From: Capnocytophaga sp.
Lineage (GTDB): Bacteria; Bacteroidota; Bacteroidia; Flavobacteriales; Flavobacteriaceae
Assembly: GCA_030538675.1 (NCBI GenBank)
Contig: JAUNTM010000001.1
Span: 23,612-85,655, forward strand
Length of the DNA stretch: 62,044 nt
Direction of reading: 5' to 3'
Part shown: piece by piece, positions 1-9,215 of the stretch
Layout of the letters: each line of letters begins with the position of its first letter
How positions within the stretch are numbered: position 1 is the stretch's first letter
The notes under the pieces: model-generated
What the model was told of the DNA's origin: nothing
What the model saw: only the letters and a program-made list of their open reading frames with translations
Databases searched by the model: none
Translations under genes and position numbers: made by a program

Positions 1-3000
1 TGTTCGCAAATAGTTACTTGGACAGAACCTACCTATACCGATGACTGTCCGGTAACGGTAACCAGCACCCATCAGAGCGGCGACCGCTTTGACATCGGTG
101 ATACCGAAGTAACGTACACTTTCACCGACAGCTCGGGCAATGTAAGCACGTGTACCTTTACCGTAACCGTAGTGGGGCAATCCATTGAACTCACACCAGC
201 AGGAACGTATGTAGACGGCTCAGGAGCGGTACTTTCAACGCTCAATATCGGGCAGCAGTTCTATTACCGCCTCCAATACCGCAACACAGGGCAAGAGCAT
301 ATCCGTGAGGCAAAACTTACCGTAATCCTGCCCGAAGGCTTACTCGTAACCAGCGACGGCACGGCAGATGTAACCGGAGCTTCGGTAGGCACAAGCATTC
401 CTACCTATACCTATTCGGCTACGACCAAAACCTTTGAATTTGACATTCCTGACCAAACTTTATTGGCAGGCACAAGCAACCAACGAACCATATTAATACC
501 GCTTGCACTCGTGGGCGATTGCGATGACTTCGGCAAACCGTGTGCCAATTACCTGCGCACCGATTTTGCTTTTGCATATACCGGAGGTAATGTACAGTGC
601 GTCATTCCACCACGCACTGCCAATGGAACAACTGCCATTACGGTTTCTACCGATAGCTGCCAACGCTCGGAGCTGTACTGTGCCGGAGATGAATTGCTCA
701 TTACTGCCGAAAGCGGCTTTGACACCTATCGTTGGTATCGCAACGGAACGCTTTTGAATGGCGTAACGGGAGCTTCTTACACCGCCACCACCGAAGGACT
801 TTACCGGGTTGAAAAAGTTACCAATTGCGACGGTGTGCAGGTCATCAGTACCGAAACCGTTAATTATTACGGTGTTGCCACACTTCCGAATCCGCTTCGC
901 GATATTGAAGACGGAGGAGCTACTTGTGCCGATGACGGTACTTGGACAAGCCACTTCATCTTGTGCAACGAACCTTCAAGAGTGTTATCGGTTAATTTCA
1001 GAAATACTACCAATCTGCAATGGCAACGCCTCAATGCCGACTGTGCCATAGGCGGCTTCAACTGCCCGAACTATGCAGATGCTTGCTATACCACTATAAC
1101 CAATGGCACTGATTTCACCGCTGATACTGAAGGAAACTACCGCTTGGTCGTAACAGGTGATGACGGATGCCGTGCGGTATACTATTTCAATGTATACAAA
1201 AATGGTATTGACGGAGAGGTTTCCAAGTCGGACTATACCGAATACCAAGCCGGCTACATCAACGTACAAATGGAAACCTCAGGGCTTACCTACACATACA
1301 TACTGAAAGATGCCAACGGAAACATCGTTCAAGGGCCTGTAACGAAAACCAATGCTACTACGCCAACAGTCATTGATGGTTGGAAACATACGTTTGAGAA
1401 CTTGCAAGAAGGTACTTACACGGTAGAAGTAAGTTCGCCGTCATTGCCTGCAAGCTGTATCTATACCGAACAGGTAATCATCAACAAAACCACCGAATTG
1501 GAAATGACCGCCAACCTGCTCGCATGGACAGGCTGTAACGAGGTGCGCATCCGGTTCACGGCACAAGGCGGCAGAGTTCCTTACAAGTTTGCCGTATGGA
1601 GTATTGACGGTGTGGCATTATACCCGAATTTCGTTTCGATACCCGAATCGGCGTTTGAAGCGACTATTCCAGCCGGACAAAGTTCTGTGGAAGGACTTTT
1701 CAAAATTACCCAGCCCGGGCGCTACGTCTTCGTAGTGCAGGATGCCGACCAAAAATCGGCGTTATTGGCAGAAACCCAAGCGTTGGACATCCGTCCCGAA
1801 GGACTTTACGGATTTACGTATGACATTACCGATGTGAAATGCGGGTCTACGCCCAACACCGGAGCAATCCGTCTTACATTTGCCCAACAGCAAAACCGCA
1901 CTACGGTACTTTACCAGGTAGAAAACGGCAACCGCACACAAGTAGGCACAAATGCTACGGGTGTTTACACAGGTTTGTATGAGGGCAATTACGAATTGGA
2001 AATATCCATCACTATCGGTACGGAAGTATGTACTTACACACAGCCGTTTACCGTTGGCGGTGCGGAAAATACGCTCTATGCTTTTGCCGGCGTAGTCCAA
2101 GACAAGAGTTGCGACACGGCTTCGCCACAGCGTTACCAAGTAGCTATCAATAATGCCGGCGGTGGCGTAGCTCCTTATGAGTACAGTTTCGACGGAAATA
2201 CGTACGGCACGTCCAACGTAGGCTATCTCGGCGGTTCGGCAACGGTATACGTCCGCGACAGCGAAGGCTGTGTGCTACCGCTTGATGTGGTCATCGCTCC
2301 TACCGAAATTCCGCAGATAAGCGTAAGCCCCGTAGCGTATGACTGCGACGGCTATGGCACATTTACCATTACGGCAACCGCAACGACCCCCATGGAATAT
2401 CGCTATCAAATAGACAATGGCGAGTTGTTATTATCCAACGTTATAGGGCCTTTAGCACCGCGTGCCACCCCTTATAATCTTACCGTATATTATACACCTG
2501 CGGCAGCGGCAGGTATGACTCCGAACATTCTCTTTACAGAAGATTTCGGTACGGGAGCCGACACTTGTGGCAATAATATCAATTACTTGGCTTGCAAAAC
2601 AGGCGAAGTATTGAGCAATGGCGACTATACCATTACCGCCCAATTACAAGCCAACACAGGCTGGGTAGCTCCTACCCCAACCGATGCTTCGGGTGTGGCT
2701 AACGGTCGCTACTTGGCTGTCATGGGAGCAAATACCACAGGCAATGCGGGAATCTTGTACTATAAAGATTTGAAAGACATCGTTTCCGGCAGGGATATGA
2801 ACGTTTCCTTGAACTTGTTCAATCTGCTTTCGGCAACGGCAAACGGACAGAATCCGCACATTGTATTGGAATTAGCCAATGCACAAGGTACGGTGATTGC
2901 TACCCGCGATTTGGGCATCCTTACCGCTTCCCAAGCATGGGAATCCAAAGAAGTTACCTTTACGGGACTGACTGTTACCGAAGCCCAATTCCGAATCCGC

Positions 3001-6000
3001 AATACCTCATCGGGCAATGCTTTAGGAAATGATATCGCCATTGACGACATACGGATTTGGCAAGACACCGAATATTGCCAGACCAACGTACCGCAAACCG
3101 TATTGGTTGAACCCGGCAAAGCATTCAATGCGGTACTGACAGGAAGCAGCGACATCAGTTGCCCGAATGGAGATGACGGCACACTGACCGTCCACGTGAG
3201 CAATCCGCCAGCATCATTGAGCGTAGAATATTCGATTGATAATCAAACGACTTGGACAGCCACAACGGTAAACACCGATGGAGAATTTACCGTTGGCGGA
3301 CTATCGGTAACAGCAGGAGGAACACTCCATGTACGAAGTGCCGATGATACATCGTGCGTGAAATCGCTTCCATACACGCTCAGTGAGCCTGACACTATGA
3401 GCATCACAACGGAACAGATAAAATTCATCAGTTGTGCCACTACCGATAATTTGGCTTCAGTACGGGTTACGGCAACAGGCGGTACACGTCCGTATGCCCA
3501 ATTCCGCTACCGTGAAGAAGGTACAACCGCATGGAGTACGCCACAAACCGCAGTAAATAATGAAACGACGTTCACGAACCTCAATGCAGGAACGTATGAA
3601 GTAGAAATAGAAGATGCGGGTGGCTGTACGGCTACTACAACATTTGAAGTTGCCGCCAAGCGAGATGTAGTGATAACTACGCAATTTACCTATTGCTATA
3701 CCGGCAATCGTGATGCGGAAATTACCGTACAAGTACAAGACGGTAACGGCAATTACCAATTCAGCAAAGACGGCGGTTTGAGCTGGGAAGATGATGATGC
3801 CGTAGCTATCGACGGTTTGGGATACCATGTATTTGGAAACTTAACCGACGGCACGTATGACATCATGGTTCGGGACGGACTTGGTTGTAGTACTACTACG
3901 ACCGTAGTAATAACTCCGCAACTGCAACTCAATGTAATACAAACACAAGACCTCGACTGCCGTGGCAACGGAGCATCGTTCAGCCTTACGGCTATCGGCG
4001 GACAAGGGGTGAAAACCTTCGCTTGGAGCATTGATGGAGCTACGTATACAAGTGCCAATACAGCATCGGAAACATTGACCGTAACCGGTAACACGGCGGT
4101 GTTTGTTACTTCCGCAGAAGGCACATATTATTTCCGTGTACAAGACGAGCTTCGTGATGACGGATTTACCCGTTGCGAAGACGTTAGCAATGTTTATGAA
4201 GTAAAAGCCGAACAGCCACGTTGGGTCGCTGGCAGTGAACCTACGGCTACGCATATTCTCTGTAACGGGGCAACCACAGGACAGATAAACGTAACCGCCA
4301 ATGCCATTGATACCGCTTACGGTTTAGCCCCATATACAGTTGAAGTATACGAAGATGACGGCACAGGACAGGCAAGCGGCACAACCGATTTGGGTATGTA
4401 CAACCTTCCGGCAGGTGATTATGTCGTCATCATTACCGATGCCAAAGGCTGTACCTCAACACCAACCCAAGTAAGCATCACCCAACCCGATGCTCTTCAA
4501 GTTGCTCTGACCGTAAAACCATTGCAGTGCAACGGTAACGGCAGCATGACACTCGGTGGCGTAGACATCTACCTAGGCGACGGTGGCACGGCAGGATTTA
4601 CCGTAGTGCTTAACAACGCATCCGGGCAACAAATAGCCACCAATACAATGGGCAATACGCAAACTGTAACGGTTAGCAACTTGAATTTCGGACGTTATAC
4701 GGTAGTTATTACCGATGCCAACAATTGCGTAACAACTCGTGAGTTTACCGTTGATGCGTATTCCGATATTATGATAACCGCCGTACCGACCGTATCTGCC
4801 ATAGGCTGCGAACCCGGAACGGGAGCTATCTTGGTTTCGGCATACAATAGCTCCGGAAACGCTTTGGGCGATGGTTCATTCTTCTTTGCCGTTTACCAGC
4901 CGGGCTTAGTATTCAACGAAAGTGATACGACCACATGGTTCCCGGGAGCTACCGCTACGATAACCTATACAGACAGTAACGGCGTACCACAGCAAGCCAC
5001 TGGAGCAACGTATGAATTTACAACCCTGACACCGGGAGCCAGCTATGTATTTGCCGTGTATGACAAAACGACGGAGTGTATCTACATACAGGAATCGACT
5101 ATTCCGGTGCCTACTACATCAACAATGTCGGTTACGCTTTCGGCAATTAATAACGAAACTTGCTTTGGTGCGAATAACGGTCATGCCGTATTCACGCTGA
5201 CAGGCTTGGCTCCTAATACTACTTCGGTCGACTACCAAGTGTATACCTACCCTGACGGACAGCCGGTGGGAGCGGTAGAAAACACCACTTCTTATACGGA
5301 TATCGCTACACCAAAAGCGTTGGCACCGGGCGAATATTACATCGTATTTACGGAACAAAATGCTTCGGGCAACGGTTGCGTGAATGCCAGCGAACGCTTT
5401 ATTATCCGCCGTTCGGCAACCTTATTGGAAGTAACGGCAACCAGCCCGAAAAACGACAACTGCCACCCGAATGCTGGACAAATTGTGGTGCAGGCTACGG
5501 GCGGTACAGCACCTTACCAATACATTTACCGTAATGACGACACTATCCCTACGGATGCCGATTGGACTGCCACAACAGCCATCTCGACAGCCAATGTAGA
5601 GGGCGGTGTATGGACGGTATTTGTACGTGATGCTTATAATTGCGTTCAGTCGGCAGTCGTAACCGTTACTACCGACCCATCACCGGTAATAACTTCGGTA
5701 GTAACCGAAAATATCTGTGCCAATAACGGTAATTACAACATTGAAGTAACGATGACAACGCTCGGCACGGGTGCTCACAGCTACCGACTGAACGGTGGCA
5801 TTCCCGTAGCAATAAATTGGTTACGAAGCGATGTGTTCTTGGTGTCAAACTTATTGCCATCGGCTCAGCTCGGTATCAGTCCGCAAAGCATTGAAGTAAT
5901 AGATGTGAACGGCTGTTCGCACAGCATGACTTTTGACATCTTCGAACCACTTACCTACCAAGCCTCTGTTACCAAAGAACTTGACTGTTCGGCAACACCA

Positions 6001-9000
6001 TCGGCAGAATTGACCATACGGAACGTTCAAGGCGGTACAGGTAATTACACCTACACTGTTGACCGTATTGTAACTACACTTGAACCGGTACTTGACCAAG
6101 ACGGCAATCCTGTGGTAGACCAAGACGGCAACCCTGTGTTAGAGGAAGTTGAAACCGTCATTCCGCATGTAACTGCTACGGCAATAACCAATCCGGCATT
6201 AACAACAGCAACTGTGATGCTAGAAGGCACTTACCGCATCAACGTTTATGATGCGAATACGGCAGCCTGCCCTGTTTCAGTAGACGTTTTACTGTCAGCT
6301 GCAAGAGTGCCTGTCGTTACGGTGGATACGGTTACGAACGAACTTTGCGACTCGGGAACAGGTGCTGGCACAGGAAGCATTTCCGTATCGGCAGTCAATA
6401 ACGGTATCGGACCATTTGCATTTGAGATAACCGAAATACAAGATTTGGGAACAGGCGTCGCTACACCAACTTCCGAAGTATTCCCGACTAACGGCTACAA
6501 CGCTGTGTTCAATAGCTTGAAAGGCAGTGAAAGCGGTATCGTTTATACTATCAAAGTAACATCGACCGTTAATAGTTGCGCTACGTATGTTCAGGCTATT
6601 GTAACCTCACCGGCTCCTATGGCATTGGCTGCCAATGCCCTCACAGCAACCCAATACGGTTGCTTGTCCGACGGTACGACAAGCCTCCCGACATTGACAT
6701 TTGATGCCAGCCTTATCACAGGCGGTAGCGGTACGTATGTCCGTTACGAGTTCTACGATGCCGATACGAACACGCGTTTGCAACAAGGACTCAACACGGA
6801 ATACCGCATCACGCACCCCAACGGCGGACGCTATTACGTAACCGCATACGACAGTAACGGATGCGAAGTGAGCAGCCCGATAGTAACGGTATCGCCTACG
6901 CTTGTGCTTGACGATGTAACGCTTTCAGTAGTTTCGGGCATTACGTGCTTGCAAGGCGAAGAGCTTATGGCAACGGTAAATACTACACCTGCCTACGCCA
7001 CGTTTGCCAACGCACCACAACTGACCTACATTTTGGCAAATGCCGATGGAACGGTGGAAATCGAACGAACTTCTGTAAATGCAACAACGTACACTTTCGT
7101 ACAATTGTTGCAGGCAGGCAGTTATTTGGTAACCGTCCGCAATGACGATACGGGTTGTGAAGTACGCAGTACGCACACGGTACTTCGTCCGGATACATTT
7201 GAGTTGACCGCTACCAATGCTACGGCGGTACAATGTAATGGAGGTACTGACGGCAGTATTGTATTGACATTCATAGATACGTATCTGGCAGACGGCGACC
7301 AAGCCTTAAACGGATTTGATTATCAAATTACCAATGCCGATACCGGAGCAGCCGTACAAAACGGTACAGCACCGGCAGGAACGACCCAAGTTACTATTAC
7401 AGGTTTATCGGCAGGTACTTTCCATGCGGTCGCAACATCGCTTGCTAATAACTGTCAGACTCCGCTGATTGCGTTCTCAATACGTCAAAGCGAATTGCCG
7501 ATAACGGTAACTGCACAAGAAACTTTCGGAGTAACTTGTACAAACGACAGAGGCGAAATATTGGTTACGGTCAGTGGTGGTGAAGCTCCATATACGGTAA
7601 CGCTCACGCCGCAAGGTGGTACGCCAATTACGCATACCGGAGTAGATTTCATGACACTGTTCACCGGACTCGGTGCCGGAACAGGCTCACTGACCTACAC
7701 GGTATCGGTAACAGATGCCTTAGGATGTTCGGATGTAACGGCAACCAGCATTACTGAAGTAACTCTTGAACTTCCTGAAACGGTAACGGCAACTACGGTA
7801 GTAACCCCGATAAGTTGTCCCGGAGCTGCCGACGGTGTGATACAGTTATTTGGTACAGCAGGAGGCTCCGGTGCCGGAACGTATCATTATATATTGAATA
7901 ACATCACAACAGGAACATCTTCTCCGGCACAAACGGTGAGTTATTTTGACAATCTCGCTCCGGGCGAATACAGCATCACCATTACCGATGCTTGGAATTG
8001 CGACATCGAGCTGCCTTCGGTAACGCTCGTTGACCCGACGGCGATAACCTTCAGCGTAACTACTTCCGACTTGGTGGTGTGCTACGGCGGTACGGACACA
8101 GGCTCAATATCGTTTGTCGTAGACGGTGGCTCACCTCAATACGAAATATTGTTGCTCAACATGACGACTAACGCACAGCTCAATACCGCCACAGGTATAG
8201 CTCCGGGCACGACGGTAACATTCAATAATCTTGTTCCGGGCATTAATTACGGCATTACCGTAACCGACACCAACGGCTGTACGCTCAGTACTACGCATAC
8301 ATTCGCCTTGACGGAAATGCCTAACGTCCGTGCGACGGCTGCCCAAAGTGAAAACTGCCAGACCAACGCCTACCAAACATGGATAGAAGTACGCTTCCCA
8401 TCGGCGGTAGATTTCAGTAAGATAACCTATGTACTGAACGGAACGGCAACCGCAACGGCTCAGTCTTTCAGCAGAACCGAAGGATTAGTAGGCTACATTG
8501 ATACTTTTGACCGCACGGTGGCAAGCCAATACGTAACCCTATTCTACACGGATACGGTCAACGGACAGACGGAAACCTGCGATTACACAACGCCTTCGTT
8601 TGAAGTGGTCAACCGCTCGGCGTTAGCATTAACACGCCTGCCGAACGATGCTCTTAACACAATTGAAGTGGCGGCTTCGGGTGGCGTATCACCGTACACT
8701 TATTTCTTCAATGGCAGAGATAGTGGTACGGACGGTGTGTACCGACTTAGAGCCAACGACCCGCAGGAAACTGACCCTGTTACAGGTCTTAAGTTCAAAG
8801 TCATCGAAGTTTTGGCAGAAGATGCTGCAGGCTGTACGGTAAGCATGACTATCAAAGCGGAATACTACGATATCGAAATTCCTGACTATTTCACTCCTGA
8901 TAATGACGGCAACAACGATACGTGGACACCGAAATATCTTGACAATTATCCGTATGCACGTACCCACATATTCGACCGCTACGGACGCAAATTGGCAACG

Positions 9001-9135
9001 CTTGCGGTAGGCGAAACGTGGAACGGCAGATACAATGGAAACGAATTGCCGTCGGGCGACTATTGGTTCGTATTGGAACTTAACGACATCAACGACAAGC
9101 GAGAGTTCAAAGGGCATTTTACCCTCTACAGATAA
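1..9135 (+). CDS. Giant SprB-like surface adhesin with T9SS type B sorting domain, 5'-partial
   Basis: The frame is open from the first base, so the GTG at 172 is only an internal codon and the gene starts outside the window; 3,044 codons are present. Codons 1-57 read as the end of an HYR domain (Trp, paired Cys, then Asp-Ser-Ser-Gly-Asn and Cys). After that come about two dozen units of 80-110 residues, each ending in a strand like GxYxVxVxDxxGC, the pattern of SprB repeats. One different domain, about nt 2515-3105, begins LFTEDFGTG and ends in an AIDDIRI strand, like carbohydrate-binding jelly rolls. The last ~88 residues (from IPDYFTPDNDGNND) are a type B T9SS sorting domain ending in HFTLYR. 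Expected role: cell-surface adhesin exported by T9SS, for gliding or adhesion. No PorP/SprF partner gene follows it. Confidence 0.9.
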   Translation, partial: CSQIVTWTEPTYTDDCPVTVTSTHQSGDRFDIGDTEVTYTFTDSSGNVSTCTFTVTVVGQSIELTPAGTYVDGSGAVLSTLNIGQQFYYRLQYRNTGQEHIREAKLTVILPEGLLVTSDGTADVTGASVGTSIPTYTYSATTKTFEFDIPDQTLLAGTSNQRTILIPLALVGDCDDFGKPCANYLRTDFAFAYTGGNVQCVIPPRTANGTTAITVSTDSCQRSELYCAGDELLITAESGFDTYRWYRNGTLLNGVTGASYTATTEGLYRVEKVTNCDGVQVISTETVNYYGVATLPNPLRDIEDGGATCADDGTWTSHFILCNEPSRVLSVNFRNTTNLQWQRLNADCAIGGFNCPNYADACYTTITNGTDFTADTEGNYRLVVTGDDGCRAVYYFNVYKNGIDGEVSKSDYTEYQAGYINVQMETSGLTYTYILKDANGNIVQGPVTKTNATTPTVIDGWKHTFENLQEGTYTVEVSSPSLPASCIYTEQVIINKTTELEMTANLLAWTGCNEVRIRFTAQGGRVPYKFAVWSIDGVALYPNFVSIPESAFEATIPAGQSSVEGLFKITQPGRYVFVVQDADQKSALLAETQALDIRPEGLYGFTYDITDVKCGSTPNTGAIRLTFAQQQNRTTVLYQVENGNRTQVGTNATGVYTGLYEGNYELEISITIGTEVCTYTQPFTVGGAENTLYAFAGVVQDKSCDTASPQRYQVAINNAGGGVAPYEYSFDGNTYGTSNVGYLGGSATVYVRDSEGCVLPLDVVIAPTEIPQISVSPVAYDCDGYGTFTITATATTPMEYRYQIDNGELLLSNVIGPLAPRATPYNLTVYYTPAAAAGMTPNILFTEDFGTGADTCGNNINYLACKTGEVLSNGDYTITAQLQANTGWVAPTPTDASGVANGRYLAVMGANTTGNAGILYYKDLKDIVSGRDMNVSLNLFNLLSATANGQNPHIVLELANAQGTVIATRDLGILTASQAWESKEVTFTGLTVTEAQFRIRNTSSGNALGNDIAIDDIRIWQDTEYCQTNVPQTVLVEPGKAFNAVLTGSSDISCPNGDDGTLTVHVSNPPASLSVEYSIDNQTTWTATTVNTDGEFTVGGLSVTAGGTLHVRSADDTSCVKSLPYTLSEPDTMSITTEQIKFISCATTDNLASVRVTATGGTRPYAQFRYREEGTTAWSTPQTAVNNETTFTNLNAGTYEVEIEDAGGCTATTTFEVAAKRDVVITTQFTYCYTGNRDAEITVQVQDGNGNYQFSKDGGLSWEDDDAVAIDGLGYHVFGNLTDGTYDIMVRDGLGCSTTTTVVITPQLQLNVIQTQDLDCRGNGASFSLTAIGGQGVKTFAWSIDGATYTSANTASETLTVTGNTAVFVTSAEGTYYFRVQDELRDDGFTRCEDVSNVYEVKAEQPRWVAGSEPTATHILCNGATTGQINVTANAIDTAYGLAPYTVEVYEDDGTGQASGTTDLGMYNLPAGDYVVIITDAKGCTSTPTQVSITQPDALQVALTVKPLQCNGNGSMTLGGVDIYLGDGGTAGFTVVLNNASGQQIATNTMGNTQTVTVSNLNFGRYTVVITDANNCVTTREFTVDAYSDIMITAVPTVSAIGCEPGTGAILVSAYNSSGNALGDGSFFFAVYQPGLVFNESDTTTWFPGATATITYTDSNGVPQQATGATYEFTTLTPGASYVFAVYDKTTECIYIQESTIPVPTTSTMSVTLSAINNETCFGANNGHAVFTLTGLAPNTTSVDYQVYTYPDGQPVGAVENTTSYTDIATPKALAPGEYYIVFTEQNASGNGCVNASERFIIRRSATLLEVTATSPKNDNCHPNAGQIVVQATGGTAPYQYIYRNDDTIPTDADWTATTAISTANVEGGVWTVFVRDAYNCVQSAVVTVTTDPSPVITSVVTENICANNGNYNIEVTMTTLGTGAHSYRLNGGIPVAINWLRSDVFLVSNLLPSAQLGISPQSIEVIDVNGCSHSMTFDIFEPLTYQASVTKELDCSATPSAELTIRNVQGGTGNYTYTVDRIVTTLEPVLDQDGNPVVDQDGNPVLEEVETVIPHVTATAITNPALTTATVMLEGTYRINVYDANTAACPVSVDVLLSAARVPVVTVDTVTNELCDSGTGAGTGSISVSAVNNGIGPFAFEITEIQDLGTGVATPTSEVFPTNGYNAVFNSLKGSESGIVYTIKVTSTVNSCATYVQAIVTSPAPMALAANALTATQYGCLSDGTTSLPTLTFDASLITGGSGTYVRYEFYDADTNTRLQQGLNTEYRITHPNGGRYYVTAYDSNGCEVSSPIVTVSPTLVLDDVTLSVVSGITCLQGEELMATVNTTPAYATFANAPQLTYILANADGTVEIERTSVNATTYTFVQLLQAGSYLVTVRNDDTGCEVRSTHTVLRPDTFELTATNATAVQCNGGTDGSIVLTFIDTYLADGDQALNGFDYQITNADTGAAVQNGTAPAGTTQVTITGLSAGTFHAVATSLANNCQTPLIAFSIRQSELPITVTAQETFGVTCTNDRGEILVTVSGGEAPYTVTLTPQGGTPITHTGVDFMTLFTGLGAGTGSLTYTVSVTDALGCSDVTATSITEVTLELPETVTATTVVTPISCPGAADGVIQLFGTAGGSGAGTYHYILNNITTGTSSPAQTVSYFDNLAPGEYSITITDAWNCDIELPSVTLVDPTAITFSVTTSDLVVCYGGTDTGSISFVVDGGSPQYEILLLNMTTNAQLNTATGIAPGTTVTFNNLVPGINYGITVTDTNGCTLSTTHTFALTEMPNVRATAAQSENCQTNAYQTWIEVRFPSAVDFSKITYVLNGTATATAQSFSRTEGLVGYIDTFDRTVASQYVTLFYTDTVNGQTETCDYTTPSFEVVNRSALALTRLPNDALNTIEVAASGGVSPYTYFFNGRDSGTDGVYRLRANDPQETDPVTGLKFKVIEVLAEDAAGCTVSMTIKAEYYDIEIPDYFTPDNDGNNDTWTPKYLDNYPYARTHIFDRYGRKLATLAVGETWNGRYNGNELPSGDYWFVLELNDINDKREFKGHFTLYR
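6094..6141 (+). repeat. 24-nt tandem duplication inside the adhesin
   Basis: Two adjacent 24-nt units encode DQDGNPVV and DQDGNPVL in frame. They differ at very few bases, so the duplication looks recent compared with the diverged 80-110-residue repeats around it. Confidence 0.8.
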
Positions 9136-9148
9136 TAATGTAATTTTG

Positions 9149-9188
9149 TCCCGTCCTGAATAACCGATACAGATTATTCAGGACGGGA
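9149..9188. terminator. Hairpin between convergent genes
   Basis: A perfect 15-bp stem (9149-9163 with 9174-9188) and a 10-nt loop lie between the stop of the adhesin and the stop of the GH92 gene. U-tracts are weak on both sides, but position and stem strength suggest a shared bidirectional terminator. Confidence 0.65.
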
Positions 9189-9215
9189 TAAGATTTTAAA
9201 AGATAACACTCACGA

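Noticed and set aside
172-180. GTG at 172 as start of the adhesin
   Set aside because: The frame is open back to base 1 and encodes an HYR domain there, so the GTG is internal.
6094-6141. Calcium-binding or RTX-type repeat at the DQDGNPV duplication
   Set aside because: Only two units and no GGxGxDxUx pattern; better explained as a small local duplication in the adhesin.
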